This document shows positions 1 to 9,588 of a DNA stretch of 33,183 nt, piece by piece. The translations under genes were made by a program, and so were the position numbers. The notes beneath the pieces were generated by a model. The model ran no database searches, was not told the DNA's origin, and worked only from the letters and a program-made list of their open reading frames with translations. Origin of the DNA: Anaerolinea sp. (GTDB lineage Bacteria > Chloroflexota > Anaerolineae > Aggregatilineales > UBA2796); NCBI GenBank assembly GCA_014879835.1, contig JACSRJ010000133.1:1-33183 (forward strand), written 5' to 3'. The first letter of the stretch is position 1. Each line of letters starts with the position of its first letter.

Positions 1-8
1 TCGCGGTG

Positions 9-75
9 CCCGTCTCCAGCTTGGAGAAGGGGGGGATAAGGTTCTTGAGGGGGCTTCCCCCTCAAACTGTCCCTT
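9..75. repeat. Composite double-hairpin intergenic repeat, copy 1
   Basis: Two adjacent hairpins are visible. Hairpin B has arms TCTCC (13-17) and GGAGA (23-27) inside a C-run/G-run. Hairpin A has arms TTGAGGGGG (45-53) and CCCCCTCAA (57-65) around a 3-nt loop. Read on the minus strand the unit matches copies 2-4 in this window, including the flanking GGGACAG and GAACC words. It resembles a REP/BIME-type dispersed palindrome. It does not look coding. The rest of 76-287 holds no gene; only a weak -10-like TATGAT (234-239) precedes the first gene. Confidence 0.7.
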
Positions 76-274
76 TCGATAAATAGAAGGTAAATAGGTT
101 CAATCTGCATAAATCCCACCCTTTCAAACGGTCTCTAAGTGTTATGCACTTGCCCTCAACCCCCTTCGCCGTGATGCCCCCTTAGGGAGACCCGTCGTTT
201 TTGGGGTGATCATGGTGCAGTTTCTTTTAGTGGTATGATGAGGGCACAAGCCTTCACAAGGAGGGACAGTCTTT

Positions 275-281
275 AAGGAGG
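275..281 (+). promoter_or_regulatory. Strong Shine-Dalgarno of the GNAT gene
   Basis: AAGGAGG sits six bases upstream of the ATG at 288, a near-perfect anti-16S match that fixes the start codon. Confidence 0.75.
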
Positions 282-287
282 TTCCTG

Positions 288-785
288 ATGACTGAATACA
301 CAACCCGCATGGCAGCAGTGGCGGACATTCCCACGCTGGTCTGTCATCGGATTGGCATGTTTGCGGAAATGGGCTACTCAGATCAGGCCCAGTTGGAGGA
401 AATGGGGCGACGCTTTGCGATCTGGGTGCGCCACAAGATGGAATCTGGGTTGTACTTTACGTGGTTAGCCCTTGATCCGGATGATCACATTGTGGCGGGC
501 GCAGGGGTATGGCTGATGGAATGGGTGCCTCATGTGCTTGGGCAGAGCGAACAGCGCCCTTATGTGCTGAATGTATTCACAGAACCTGAACACCGGCGGC
601 GGGGACTTGCACGCCGTTTGATGGAGGAGATTTTGGGGTGGTGTCGAGATCACAACTATGAACTGGTGAGCCTACATGCCAGCGATCACGGGCGACATCT
701 GTACAATCAGCTTGGATTCACCGCCACCAACGAGATGCGTCTGCGCCTGATCGGGGAACAGCATCACGGAGACCCTCATCACTGA
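288..785 (+). CDS. GNAT-family N-acetyltransferase
   Basis: The 165-residue protein has the single-domain GNAT fold. Motif A is clear at about residues 97-113: a beta strand (YVLNVFTEPEH) followed by RRRGLARRLM, which fits the R/Q-x-x-G-x-G/A pyrophosphate-binding loop for acetyl-CoA. Motif B follows with ELVSLHASDHGRHLYNQLGF, including the usual Tyr-Gly-Phe region near the C-terminus. GNAT enzymes move the acetyl group from acetyl-CoA to an amine, but the acceptor cannot be read from the sequence. The start is fixed by a strong Shine-Dalgarno. The gene stands alone and converges on malQ. Confidence 0.88.
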   Translation: MTEYTTRMAAVADIPTLVCHRIGMFAEMGYSDQAQLEEMGRRFAIWVRHKMESGLYFTWLALDPDDHIVAGAGVWLMEWVPHVLGQSEQRPYVLNVFTEPEHRRRGLARRLMEEILGWCRDHNYELVSLHASDHGRHLYNQLGFTATNEMRLRLIGEQHHGDPHH

Positions 786-810
786 GGCAGCCCCTAAAAT
801 TCCCTGAAAA

Positions 811-839
811 CCCCCCTCAGCCGAACGGCCAAAGGGGGG
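811..839 (-). terminator. Rho-independent terminator of malQ
   Basis: CCCCCCT (811-817) pairs with AGGGGGG (833-839) and an inner GCC/GGC stem caps the loop. On the minus strand the stem is followed by TTTT (complement of 807-810), so it terminates malQ. There is no T-run on the plus side, so it is less suited to the GNAT gene. Confidence 0.6.
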
Positions 840-858
840 AAGTGTGCTTGAAAGGGAT

Positions 859-2421
<1,563 letters not shown>

Positions 2422-2512
2422 AGCGCCGTTCCTTAAAAGGTTGAATATTCTTCCCGAAAAGTATAACCAACAATAATGCTCTGGGATACCTGATAAGGCT
2501 TACATGCAGCCC

Positions 2513-3154
2513 TCATCTCCCTGAGCCTAGACAGGCGGGTAAAGGGCACTCGTGATACACCCCCGCGAATTTCACCTGAAGGGCCCCACCGGAGCGCCCT
2601 TCAGGGGCTGCGATCACGATGATCTGTGCCTTTGTGGCCTGTGGCAGAGTACCCTTCCATGCAATCTCCTGATCGAGGCGCAGTACACTCTCCCCATGTG
2701 GCCAAAAGTCAAGGCGGATCAGGTTCTCTTGCCCCGGCGGGCGAAGGTGAAAAAACGAGGTTGAGTCCGGCTGGAAGGGTGGCAGACGATAATAAGCATC
2801 GCCCGTGATCAGGAGCCGCCACAGTTCACGCCCATCCGAATCAAAAAAGACCAAACCCCAACTCACAAGGGGATCGGTCTCTGAACTCAGTACCGCGCCG
2901 ATCTCAACTGTATAAGCCGAGGCAGGTAAAAAGATTCCTTGATCGGATAGATATTCACCCTTGAGCGGTAGGGAGAAGGCCGAAACCGGCTCCAGTGTCT
3001 GACGGAGGATGCCCACACGAGGGGGATCGGCCGCACCCGCTGAGAGGATCAGCGCCAGCACGCCCATACCTATCACCAGCCCTAACAGGGCAAAACGCAG
3101 CAGCCGAGAGAAGATCAGCACCTGAACCAGACTCCCCTGCCCTGATGATACCAT
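2513..3154 (-). CDS. Secreted or membrane-anchored protein of unknown function
   Basis: I do not recognise a family. The N-terminus carries a hydrophobic stretch (about residues 19-39, FALLGLVIGMGVLALILSAG) followed by small residues, consistent with a signal peptide or anchor. The remaining 170 residues alternate hydrophobic and polar residues, with Trp-rich strands such as VSWGLVFFDSDGRELWRLL, suggesting a beta-sandwich or jelly-roll domain outside the membrane. It lies 32 nt downstream of hppA in the same direction. The ATG at 3154 has no good ribosome site. An in-frame GTG at 3121, ten nt after GGGGAG, would give a more typical signal peptide (MLIFSRLLRFALL) and is a credible alternative start. 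Confidence 0.6.
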   Translation of the reverse strand: MVSSGQGSLVQVLIFSRLLRFALLGLVIGMGVLALILSAGAADPPRVGILRQTLEPVSAFSLPLKGEYLSDQGIFLPASAYTVEIGAVLSSETDPLVSWGLVFFDSDGRELWRLLITGDAYYRLPPFQPDSTSFFHLRPPGQENLIRLDFWPHGESVLRLDQEIAWKGTLPQATKAQIIVIAAPEGRSGGALQVKFAGVYHECPLPACLGSGR

Positions 3155-3165
3155 CAGAGCAGGGG
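3134..3165 (-). promoter_or_regulatory. Intercistronic hairpin between hppA and the secreted-protein gene
   Basis: CCCCTGC (3134-3140) pairs with GCAGGGG (3159-3165), and CTGATG (3142-3147) with CATCAG (3152-3157), giving a roughly 13-bp stem with one internal mismatch and a 4-nt loop. It overlaps the ATG at 3154, and its 3' arm on the transcript carries the GGGGAG that could serve the GTG at 3121. No T-run follows, so translational control or mRNA end protection is more likely than simple termination. Confidence 0.5.
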
Positions 3166-3186
3166 AAAGAGAACCTTAAGCTGCGC

Positions 3187-5727
3187 CTACGATGCAGACT
3201 CTAAGGCTTCGTGGGCGGTCTTGGGTTCCAGTGGGATGATCTGGGCTTCGGCCTTGGCCAGATGTTTGGCCCGGGTCACGATCCAGAAGACCACCCCTAA
3301 CAGCAGGGCGCTGACCACAAAGACCACGATCTGGGCCACGCTCAGTTCACCCTGCTTCAGCGAGGCAAAGTAGGTCACGATGATGGGCGCAGCAAGCAGT
3401 GAGACCAGATTCACCACTTTGATCATGGGGTTGAGTGCCGGGCCTGCCGTATCCTTGAAGGGATCACCAACGGTATCACCCACCACAGTGGCTTTGTGGG
3501 CTTCGGATCGCTTGCCCCCGTAATGCCCCTGTTCCACGTGCTTTTTGGCATTATCCCATGCCCCACCCGCATTGGACATAAACACGGCCATCAACTGCCC
3601 CGTGAGGATGATCCCGGCAAGGAAGCCGCCCAAAGCAGGCGCGCCCAGCAAGAACCCAACCACCAGCGGGATGAAGATGGCCATCGCGCCCAGCGGCATC
3701 AGTTCACGCTGCGCGGCCATGGTGGAGACGCTCACACATTCGGCGTAGTCGGGCTTCTTGGTGCCTTCCATGATTCCGGGGATGCGCAGTTGGCGGCGCA
3801 CCACGTTGATCATGTCAAAGGCGGCCCGGTTGACTGAGTTGATCAGCAGTGAACTGAACAGGAAGATCAGCCCACCACCGACCAGCATCCCAATGAACAC
3901 CAGTGGTTCAGCGATATTGATACCCTTAGCAAAAAGGGTCTGATCAATGGCCACCCCACTGCCCAATTGGGCGATCCGGGTGTCGGTGAGGAAGGCCCCA
4001 AAAAGCGACACAGCCGCGATCACGGCGGAGCCAATGGCCACCCCTTTGGTGATCGCCTTGGTGGTGTTGCCCACTGCGTCAAGCTGTTCGAGAGTCTTGG
4101 CTCCTTCACCGGTAGCCTCGCCAGCCAGTTCGGCCACACCCTGCGCATTGTCAGAGATCGGGCCAAAAGCGTCCATGGAGACATTGTTGCCAGTGAGGGT
4201 GAGCATCCCGATCCCGGTCATGGCCACCCCGTAAAGGATTGCTGAGAAGGCGTCAACACCCGGCAGCGGGGCGATGGTGAATACCAGCAGTGATCCCAGA
4301 ATGCTGCCCGCGATCACCAGAATCGACCATACGCTCGATTCCATACCCCACGACAGCCCCGACAGGATCACGGTTGCGGGGCCCGTTTGGGCGTTACGGG
4401 CAATATCGCGCACGGGCAGGCGCTCGGTTTCGGTGAAGAAACCCGTCACCCGCTCGATGATGATGGCCAGCGCCACCCCGATCACAGTGGCGGCCAGCGG
4501 CTGCCAGATCAGGTTGCCAGCGGGGTCACGCATGTAGGCGAGGGTGAGGATGATGAACATGACCACACTGATCGCAGCCGAAATGCGGAAGCCCCGGAAG
4601 ATCGCGCCCAGTGCGTCTTTTTCTTCGTTGCTGGAACGGACAAAGTAAGTGCCGATGATCGAGGCCAAAACGCCGATGCCGCGGACCACCAAGGGGAAGA
4701 TAATCCAGATCACAGTACCGGTCGCAAAGGACAGGGCCAAACCGAGGATCAGGGCGGAGACGATGGTCACTTCGTAACTTTCGAAGATGTCCGCGGCCAT
4801 ACCCGCGCAGTCACCCACGTTATCGCCCACCAAGTCGGCGATTACGGCTGCGTTGCGGGGATCATCTTCTGGCAGACCAGCTTCAACCTTGCCCACGAGG
4901 TCAGCGCCCACATCGGCGGCTTTGGTGTAGATGCCCCCACCGACGCGCATGAACAGCGCCAGCAGCGTGCCCCCAAAGCCAAAGCCAAGCAGAGTATCGG
5001 GCGAGGCCAGCCCAAAGAGCAAGAAAATAATGGTGCCCCCAAACAAGCCCAAACCGTCGGTAAGCATCCCGGTGATGGTGCCCGAACGGTAGGCGATACG
5101 GAGCGCGTCCTTGTAACCGCGTTTGGTATCGACCGCGGCAGCGGCCACACGCACATTACCCTGCACCGCCATGTTCATCCCGATGAAACCAACCATCGCA
5201 GAGAACAAGGCACCCATCAAAAAGCCGCCAGCACGTCCAAAAGCGACATTATTCCGAGCCGACTCGCACTGATCCGCGACCTTTGAGATCGACGCTTCAA
5301 GTTGTCCACGAACACCCGCAGCCTGAGTCTGAATCTCCGCAGAGGCACCGGCTTTGGCTGCTTCTTCCAAAATGCGAGCAGAATCAGGGTTTGCTTTTAA
5401 GTAATCTTCTTCAGCCGTTTTGGCCAGTTCTGGGCAGAACTGCTGCACAGAGTAGGGAGTCGGTTTGATCACAAACACGCTCAGGAATAACACCACCATC
5501 ATCACCACGATCAGGATGGCGATGATCCGAAACTGGGAGCGCAGATAGGCATTCGCGCCAGTTTTGATGTCGTTCCAGACTTCCTGCATCTTGGCCGAGC
5601 CTTTGGGTTCGCGCAGAATCTGGAGCGCCAAAAACACCGCGTACAGAATGCCCGCGATGGCGATCCCAAGCACCCCATAAATCATGGTGCGCTCAAGATC
5701 AGAAATCTTAAGAATCTGAGGAGTCAT
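3187..5727 (-). CDS. hppA: Membrane-bound H+-translocating pyrophosphatase (K+-independent type)
   Basis: This multi-pass enzyme (846 residues, about 16 membrane segments) hydrolyses cytosolic pyrophosphate and pumps protons outward. The catalytic blocks are intact: GGGIYTKAADVGADLVGKVE with DDPRNAAVIADLVGDNVGDCAGMAADIFESYE (about 263-318), the DNAQGVAELAGEA region, and DTVGDPFKDTAGPALNPM near the C-terminus. The GNTTKA motif has Lys where K+-dependent enzymes have Ala, which marks the K+-independent class. It is longer than usual because about 70 residues (roughly 89-158, containing Cys98 and Cys154) lie between TM2 and TM3, predicted outside the membrane. The ATG at 5727 follows a GGAGGT at 5739-5744. 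Downstream are a secreted protein and malQ. Confidence 0.95.
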   Translation of the reverse strand: MTPQILKISDLERTMIYGVLGIAIAGILYAVFLALQILREPKGSAKMQEVWNDIKTGANAYLRSQFRIIAILIVVMMVVLFLSVFVIKPTPYSVQQFCPELAKTAEEDYLKANPDSARILEEAAKAGASAEIQTQAAGVRGQLEASISKVADQCESARNNVAFGRAGGFLMGALFSAMVGFIGMNMAVQGNVRVAAAAVDTKRGYKDALRIAYRSGTITGMLTDGLGLFGGTIIFLLFGLASPDTLLGFGFGGTLLALFMRVGGGIYTKAADVGADLVGKVEAGLPEDDPRNAAVIADLVGDNVGDCAGMAADIFESYEVTIVSALILGLALSFATGTVIWIIFPLVVRGIGVLASIIGTYFVRSSNEEKDALGAIFRGFRISAAISVVMFIILTLAYMRDPAGNLIWQPLAATVIGVALAIIIERVTGFFTETERLPVRDIARNAQTGPATVILSGLSWGMESSVWSILVIAGSILGSLLVFTIAPLPGVDAFSAILYGVAMTGIGMLTLTGNNVSMDAFGPISDNAQGVAELAGEATGEGAKTLEQLDAVGNTTKAITKGVAIGSAVIAAVSLFGAFLTDTRIAQLGSGVAIDQTLFAKGINIAEPLVFIGMLVGGGLIFLFSSLLINSVNRAAFDMINVVRRQLRIPGIMEGTKKPDYAECVSVSTMAAQRELMPLGAMAIFIPLVVGFLLGAPALGGFLAGIILTGQLMAVFMSNAGGAWDNAKKHVEQGHYGGKRSEAHKATVVGDTVGDPFKDTAGPALNPMIKVVNLVSLLAAPIIVTYFASLKQGELSVAQIVVFVVSALLLGVVFWIVTRAKHLAKAEAQIIPLEPKTAHEALESAS

Positions 5728-5864
5728 GAGCCGTCGTTACCTCCACAATGGTTACCCACCACGGATGTGCGTAAAAAAACTATCTGGTTGGGTGGGTTTT
5801 TAAGAGCGCCGTGAATTTTATCTGGAAATGCCCAAACCGTGAAGGGCAAGGGCGGAATCGTTCA

Positions 5865-5993
5865 GGGCGATTGCATCAAAATTTGGCGCTGGCAGACGGA
5901 CGCCGTGAACGGTGTCCCTACGAAAACGGGTCTTTTGTAGGGACGCACCGAGGTGCGTCCGTGCCCAGATAGGAAAAATTCATGCAATCGCCC
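5865..5993. repeat. 129-bp MITE-like palindromic element
   Basis: The unit is bounded by perfect 12-bp terminal inverted repeats, GGGCGATTGCAT (5865-5876) and ATGCAATCGCCC (5982-5993), both continuing into A/T-rich bases. Inside are two hairpins: GGACGCCGT/ACGGTGTCC (5898-5917, one G-T pair) and a perfect GGACGCACC/GGTGCGTCC (5941-5960). The CCCTAC and GTAGGG words between them also pair. It holds no ORF. It resembles a non-autonomous MITE or large REP element in the hppA upstream region. The remaining sequence of 5728-6022 holds the hppA leader and nothing else I can identify. Confidence 0.65.
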
Positions 5994-6022
5994 GACAGAG
6001 TCGTTTGCGATAGGGGGCTGAT

Positions 6023-6427
6023 TCAAGCGAGGGAGCGTTTGAGGAGAGATACACCCGCCCCAAGCAGCGCCCCTGCGAGCGCCCATGGGGACAGGCGTTC
6101 CAGCATCGCAAGCATCAGAAACAGGGGATAATCAGGGAACAGGTGACTGTGCAGGGCGGTCTTCAAGAACATCAACAAGATTGTGGTGAGGGTTGATCCG
6201 GCCCCGATCAGTGCCCCCCACAAGGGCAGCCCGAAGTGGCTGTGGCGCAGACTCTGGGGGAGCCGATGATAGGCCCCAATACCCATCAACAGGGACGCCC
6301 CCACCCCTAACAAACTAACACTGACCACCCCGTTTTCCTCCGGGGTAAGCCAGCCCAAAAGGATCGCACCATAGATCAGGGCCGCGGCTGGATACCAGCG
6401 CGGCGGGCGTGCGCTCACCATCCACAA
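6023..6427 (-). CDS. Small integral membrane protein, unknown function
   Basis: The 134-residue protein has about four hydrophobic segments: near 13-27 (AAALIYGAILLGWL), 34-54 (VVSVSLLGVGASLLMGIGAY), 70-92 (LWGALIGAGSTLTTILLMFL) and 100-128 (YPLFLMLAMLERLSPWALAGALLGAGVSLL). It is not assigned to a family. An internal ATG two codons later (6421) is an equally possible start. The gene stands alone, divergent from the ATP-grasp gene. Function cannot be inferred. Confidence 0.65.
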   Translation of the reverse strand: MWMVSARPPRWYPAAALIYGAILLGWLTPEENGVVSVSLLGVGASLLMGIGAYHRLPQSLRHSHFGLPLWGALIGAGSTLTTILLMFLKTALHSHLFPDYPLFLMLAMLERLSPWALAGALLGAGVSLLKRSLA

Positions 6428-6543
6428 CCGCCCTTCATCTGCTTTTGCCTCGGATTCCGAGTGTACAATACGGGCCCTTTAAGGGAAAATGATGTCCCGA
6501 TAAACACATTCTGCCAAACCCAAATCAGCACTAAAGGTGAACC

Positions 6544-7416
6544 ATGACCCTGATAGCCTTTCTCACCTGTCAAAGATTCCCTCAGGGCTTTGAGGACGAT
6601 CTCACGGCCCTTGAACCTCTACGTCGGCATGGAATTGAGGTTCAGGCCGCGGTGTGGGATGATCCTAAAGTCGATTGGGAGTCCTTTGAAGCGATTATCA
6701 TCCGCTCCACATGGGACTACTACCAGCAGCCAGAGGCCTTTCGGGCATGGTTGGATCAGATTGAGGCAAGGGGGATGACCCTGCTTAACCCCGTTGATCT
6801 GATCCGATGGAACATGGATAAACGTTACCTGCGTGAACTTCAGGGGCGAGGCATCACTGTTATCCCTTCCGAATGGGTTGATCCGGGCGCGCCCGTTGAT
6901 CTGCGGACAGTGCTGCAAACCCGAGGCTGGAGCGAAGCGGTCATCAAACCCGCCGTGAGCGCGGGCGCATGGCAGACGCAGCGAGTGAGTCTCTCCGATC
7001 TGGGTTCGGCGCAGGTGCAGGTGGATCAGATTCTTCAGGATCGGGCTGTGATCATCCAGCAGTTTCGCCCGGAAGTGATGCACGAAGGGGAGTGGTCGTT
7101 CCTGTTTTTTAATGGAGTCTTCAGTCACGCGGTGCTCAAACAACCGCCTGCCGGCGACTTTCGGGTTCAGGCGGGCACAATGCAGTTGATTTCAGCCGAT
7201 CCGGCGGTGCTTAAACAAGCACAAGCGGTGGTTGGGGCGCTCGATATGCCCCCACTTTACGCCCGTGTGGATGGGGTGATCAGCAATGGTGAGTTTCAAT
7301 TGATGGAACTTGAGGTTTTTGAACCGTGTTTATATCTTCGCACTGATCCGACCTCAGCGCAGCGTTTTGCAGATGCGGTCGCGGCCCGGGTTCAAGTACC
7401 CCCCAAGAAGTCCTGA
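6544..7416 (+). CDS. ATP-grasp ligase-like protein (glutathione synthetase/RimK-type fold)
   Basis: The 290-residue protein has an N-terminal pre-ATP-grasp Rossmann-like region (1-100), with IIRSTWDYYQQPEAFRAWLD and LNPVDLIRWNMDKRYL typical of prokaryotic ATP-grasp ligases. The ATP-grasp core follows: AVIKPAVSAGAW (the Lys-Pro strand and glycine-rich loop), VIIQQFRPEVMHEGEWSFLFFNG (hinge and Mg-binding strand) and VDGVISNGEFQLMELEVFEP, the metal-binding Glu-x-Glu strand. It probably forms an amide or peptide-like bond through an acyl-phosphate. The substrate is unknown; DcsG-like and tetrahydromethanopterin-style ligases share this arrangement. An AAGGTG ribosome site precedes the ATG. It is monocistronic. 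Confidence 0.82.
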   Translation: MTLIAFLTCQRFPQGFEDDLTALEPLRRHGIEVQAAVWDDPKVDWESFEAIIIRSTWDYYQQPEAFRAWLDQIEARGMTLLNPVDLIRWNMDKRYLRELQGRGITVIPSEWVDPGAPVDLRTVLQTRGWSEAVIKPAVSAGAWQTQRVSLSDLGSAQVQVDQILQDRAVIIQQFRPEVMHEGEWSFLFFNGVFSHAVLKQPPAGDFRVQAGTMQLISADPAVLKQAQAVVGALDMPPLYARVDGVISNGEFQLMELEVFEPCLYLRTDPTSAQRFADAVAARVQVPPKKS

Positions 7417-7495
7417 GCTGGTTCTGTTCCCCCAGTCTTCCCGTATCCGAAAGATTTGGTGCGGGTTAATACTCTATAGAAACGCAGCAAGCAAC

Positions 7496-7521
7496 AAAAA
7501 AGGCGGTCTATTCAACCGCCT
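7496..7521 (-). terminator. Rho-independent terminator of rpmB
   Basis: AGGCGGT (7501-7507) pairs with ACCGCCT (7515-7521) around a 7-nt loop. AAAAA at 7496-7500 becomes a U-run on the minus strand, directly downstream of rpmB. A shorter TTCTT on the other side could also help stop the ATP-grasp transcript. Confidence 0.75.
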
Positions 7522-7530
7522 TCTTGTGCC

Positions 7531-7710
7531 TTAGCCCTTGGCAATTGCTTTGAGGCATTTGGTGCAAAGGATTTTGCTGACCAGACGATCATTTTCGAAC
7601 ACTTTCACTTTCTGAAGGTTGGCCCGAAAGACACGTTTGGTTTTGCGTTGGGAGAAACTCACGTTTTGACCGGAGCGGGCGCGCTTCCCGCAGTTGCCAC
7701 AGACTGCCAT
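7531..7710 (-). CDS. rpmB: 50S ribosomal protein L28, zinc-ribbon (C+) form
   Basis: Translating the complement from the ATG at 7710 to TAA gives a 59-residue basic protein beginning MAVCGNCGKRARSGQNVSFS and ending CTKCLKAIAKG. The N-terminal C-x-x-C-G-K-x-x-x-x-G-x-x-V-S-x-S pattern followed by a Lys/Arg-rich strand (QRKTKRVFRANLQKV) is diagnostic of L28 of the large ribosomal subunit. Cys4/Cys7 and Cys49/Cys52 form the four-cysteine zinc site of the C+ paralogue, so zinc is probably structural. AAGG lies upstream of the start. It is divergent from fakA, an arrangement common in bacteria (rpmB next to the yloV/DAK2 gene). Confidence 0.95.
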   Translation of the reverse strand: MAVCGNCGKRARSGQNVSFSQRKTKRVFRANLQKVKVFENDRLVSKILCTKCLKAIAKG

Positions 7711-7807
7711 GATGATTAACCTTATTCATGAGCTAAACTGGTGAGCAATCGTACCATGAGAGACGCTTGAGTTCAAGGCTGAGAGCGAGGGGTCAGGTAC
7801 AACAAAG

Positions 7808-9511
7808 ATGTTACCCACTGTGAGATTGATGGATACCGCGATTTTTAACCTTGATGGACAAGCTTTTAAAAACTGGATTCGTGCAGGCATGACGTGGTTG
7901 GAGCGCCACCACGAAGCCGTCAACCGCCTGAATGTATTCCCCGTCCCTGATGGCGATACCGGCACCAATATGCTTCTTACGGTGCGGGCTGCCTACAGTG
8001 CGATCATCAATGAACCGTCTCAGTCGGCAGGGATAATCGCGGAGAAGTTGGCCAATGGGGCGTTGCACGGCTCACGGGGCAACTCAGGCACGGTGCTCTC
8101 GCAATTTTTCCGGGGTTTTGCGCGGGCTTTTGCGGGCCTGACCACTTTTGAGGCGGATCACTTAGCCTATGCCTTCAGGGAGGCCGCCCGGCTTGCGTAT
8201 CAGACCTTCCAGAAGCCCACCGAAGGCACGATCCTTACTGTTGCCCGTGAGATCGCCGAAGAAGTGGAAACGTTGGTAGGGCAAAATGGCGATCTTCAGA
8301 CCCTTCTCACCCGGGCCGTGGAGCGGGGACGTCAGGCCGTGGCCCGCACCCCTGAACTGCTGCCCATTTTGCGCAAGGCGGGTGTCGTAGATTCCGGAGG
8401 GCAGGGATTGGTCGTCCTTCTTGAAGGGATGCTGCGCGCCCTCAAGGGTACCGAATCCCTGCCATCAGAGGAAGAATCACAGGCTTTTAGTGCCCCCCTC
8501 GAACTTGATGAAGAGACTCTCCGCGCTGCCTTTGCCCTCAGCGAGGAGCATTCGCAAGGCGGCTTTGGTTACGACGTCCAGTATCTGGTGCGTGGTCAGG
8601 CACTGGACGTGGATCGGATTCGGGCGCATATTGCAGGGCTAGGGGAGTCGCCTATTGTGGTTGGCGATTCGACTGAGGTGAAGGTGCATGTCCACGTTCA
8701 CGATCCCCAAACCGCGCTCGCATATGGGTACTCACTAGGGACAGTGAGCGATATTGTGATCGAAAACATGCAGGAACAGTCCGAAGATTACCTTCGGGGG
8801 CGCACGGTTCGGGTTGATGATACCCCCTTCCGGGTCAGCCCCGATCAAATCGCGGTGATCGCGGTTACGCCGGGTGAAGGGCTGCGCCGTCTCTTTTATG
8901 ATCAGCGGGCGGCGGGGGTGGTCGCTGGTGGGCAAACCATGAACCCCAGCGCGGGCGAACTGCTTCGGGCAGTGCAAGAGACCGGCGCATCACGGGTGAT
9001 CTTACTGCCCAACAACCCCAATGTGATCCTGACTGCCCAAGCCGCTGCTGCTCTTGCTCAGGAATCCGGGATCGCAGTTCAGGTGATTCCCACCCGCAGC
9101 ATCCCGCAGGGGATTGCAGCCTTGATCGGCGCATATGACCCCGACGGTGACCTCGCTTCCATCAGCAGCGGGATGGCGGCGGCGGCTCAAGGGGTGCGTT
9201 CAGGGGAAATCACCCGCGCCACCCGCACCATAGAGATCGATCAGATTGAGGTTGAACAAGGGCAGTTCATCGGGCTAATCGACGATCAATTAACCCTTGC
9301 TGATAAATCCCTGCCTCTGATCGCGGAGCGTTTATTAGAGTCTATGATCGCGGATGATCATGAAGTGGTCACCTTTTATTACGGGGACTCAGTGAGTGAA
9401 ACAGAAGCAGAGGAACTATACCAGCGCCTTTCGGAGCGCTTCCCGCACCTCGGAATCGAGATGGTCTATGGGGGCCAGCCTTTTTATCCTTACCTGATCG
9501 GGCTGGAGTAA
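7808..9511 (+). CDS. fakA: DAK2/DegV-linked fatty acid kinase subunit FakA (YloV)
   Basis: The length (567 residues) and domain order match FakA/YloV. Residues 1-200 form the DAK2-like ATP-binding domain, with VPDGDTGTNM (Asp48 and Asp50 bind Mg-ATP), GALHGSRGNSGTVLSQFFRG and VVDSGGQGLVVLLEG. A middle domain starts at FGYDVQYLVRG and includes GDSTEVKVHVHVHDP. The C-terminal domain (about 340-567) ends ...FYPYLIGLE. FakA phosphorylates fatty acids presented by a DegV-like FakB for phospholipid synthesis; no fakB lies in this window. The second ATG at 7829 (MDTAIFNLDG) is closer to the conserved N-terminus and may be the true start; neither has a strong ribosome site. Confidence 0.92.
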   Translation: MLPTVRLMDTAIFNLDGQAFKNWIRAGMTWLERHHEAVNRLNVFPVPDGDTGTNMLLTVRAAYSAIINEPSQSAGIIAEKLANGALHGSRGNSGTVLSQFFRGFARAFAGLTTFEADHLAYAFREAARLAYQTFQKPTEGTILTVAREIAEEVETLVGQNGDLQTLLTRAVERGRQAVARTPELLPILRKAGVVDSGGQGLVVLLEGMLRALKGTESLPSEEESQAFSAPLELDEETLRAAFALSEEHSQGGFGYDVQYLVRGQALDVDRIRAHIAGLGESPIVVGDSTEVKVHVHVHDPQTALAYGYSLGTVSDIVIENMQEQSEDYLRGRTVRVDDTPFRVSPDQIAVIAVTPGEGLRRLFYDQRAAGVVAGGQTMNPSAGELLRAVQETGASRVILLPNNPNVILTAQAAAALAQESGIAVQVIPTRSIPQGIAALIGAYDPDGDLASISSGMAAAAQGVRSGEITRATRTIEIDQIEVEQGQFIGLIDDQLTLADKSLPLIAERLLESMIADDHEVVTFYYGDSVSETEAEELYQRLSERFPHLGIEMVYGGQPFYPYLIGLE

Positions 9512-9527
9512 CGGTCTGTGCGGTCCA

Positions 9528-9559
9528 GCCCCTTCTGCGGACGCAAAAGCAGAAGGGGC
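9528..9559 (+). terminator. Hairpin between fakA and the methyltransferase (convergent)
   Basis: GCCCCTTCTGC (9528-9538) pairs perfectly with GCAGAAGGGGC (9549-9559). There is no T-run on either side, so it is a candidate terminator or mRNA-end hairpin between two convergent genes. Confidence 0.5.
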
Positions 9560-9588
9560 AGTGTTGCGTGTCCGGCTAAAACCATCAG

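Noticed and set aside
4387-5286. Long open frame of 299 codons on the plus strand
   Set aside because: It is antisense to the conserved hppA coding sequence, has low-complexity Asp/His/Gly/Gln composition and is a GC-skew shadow.
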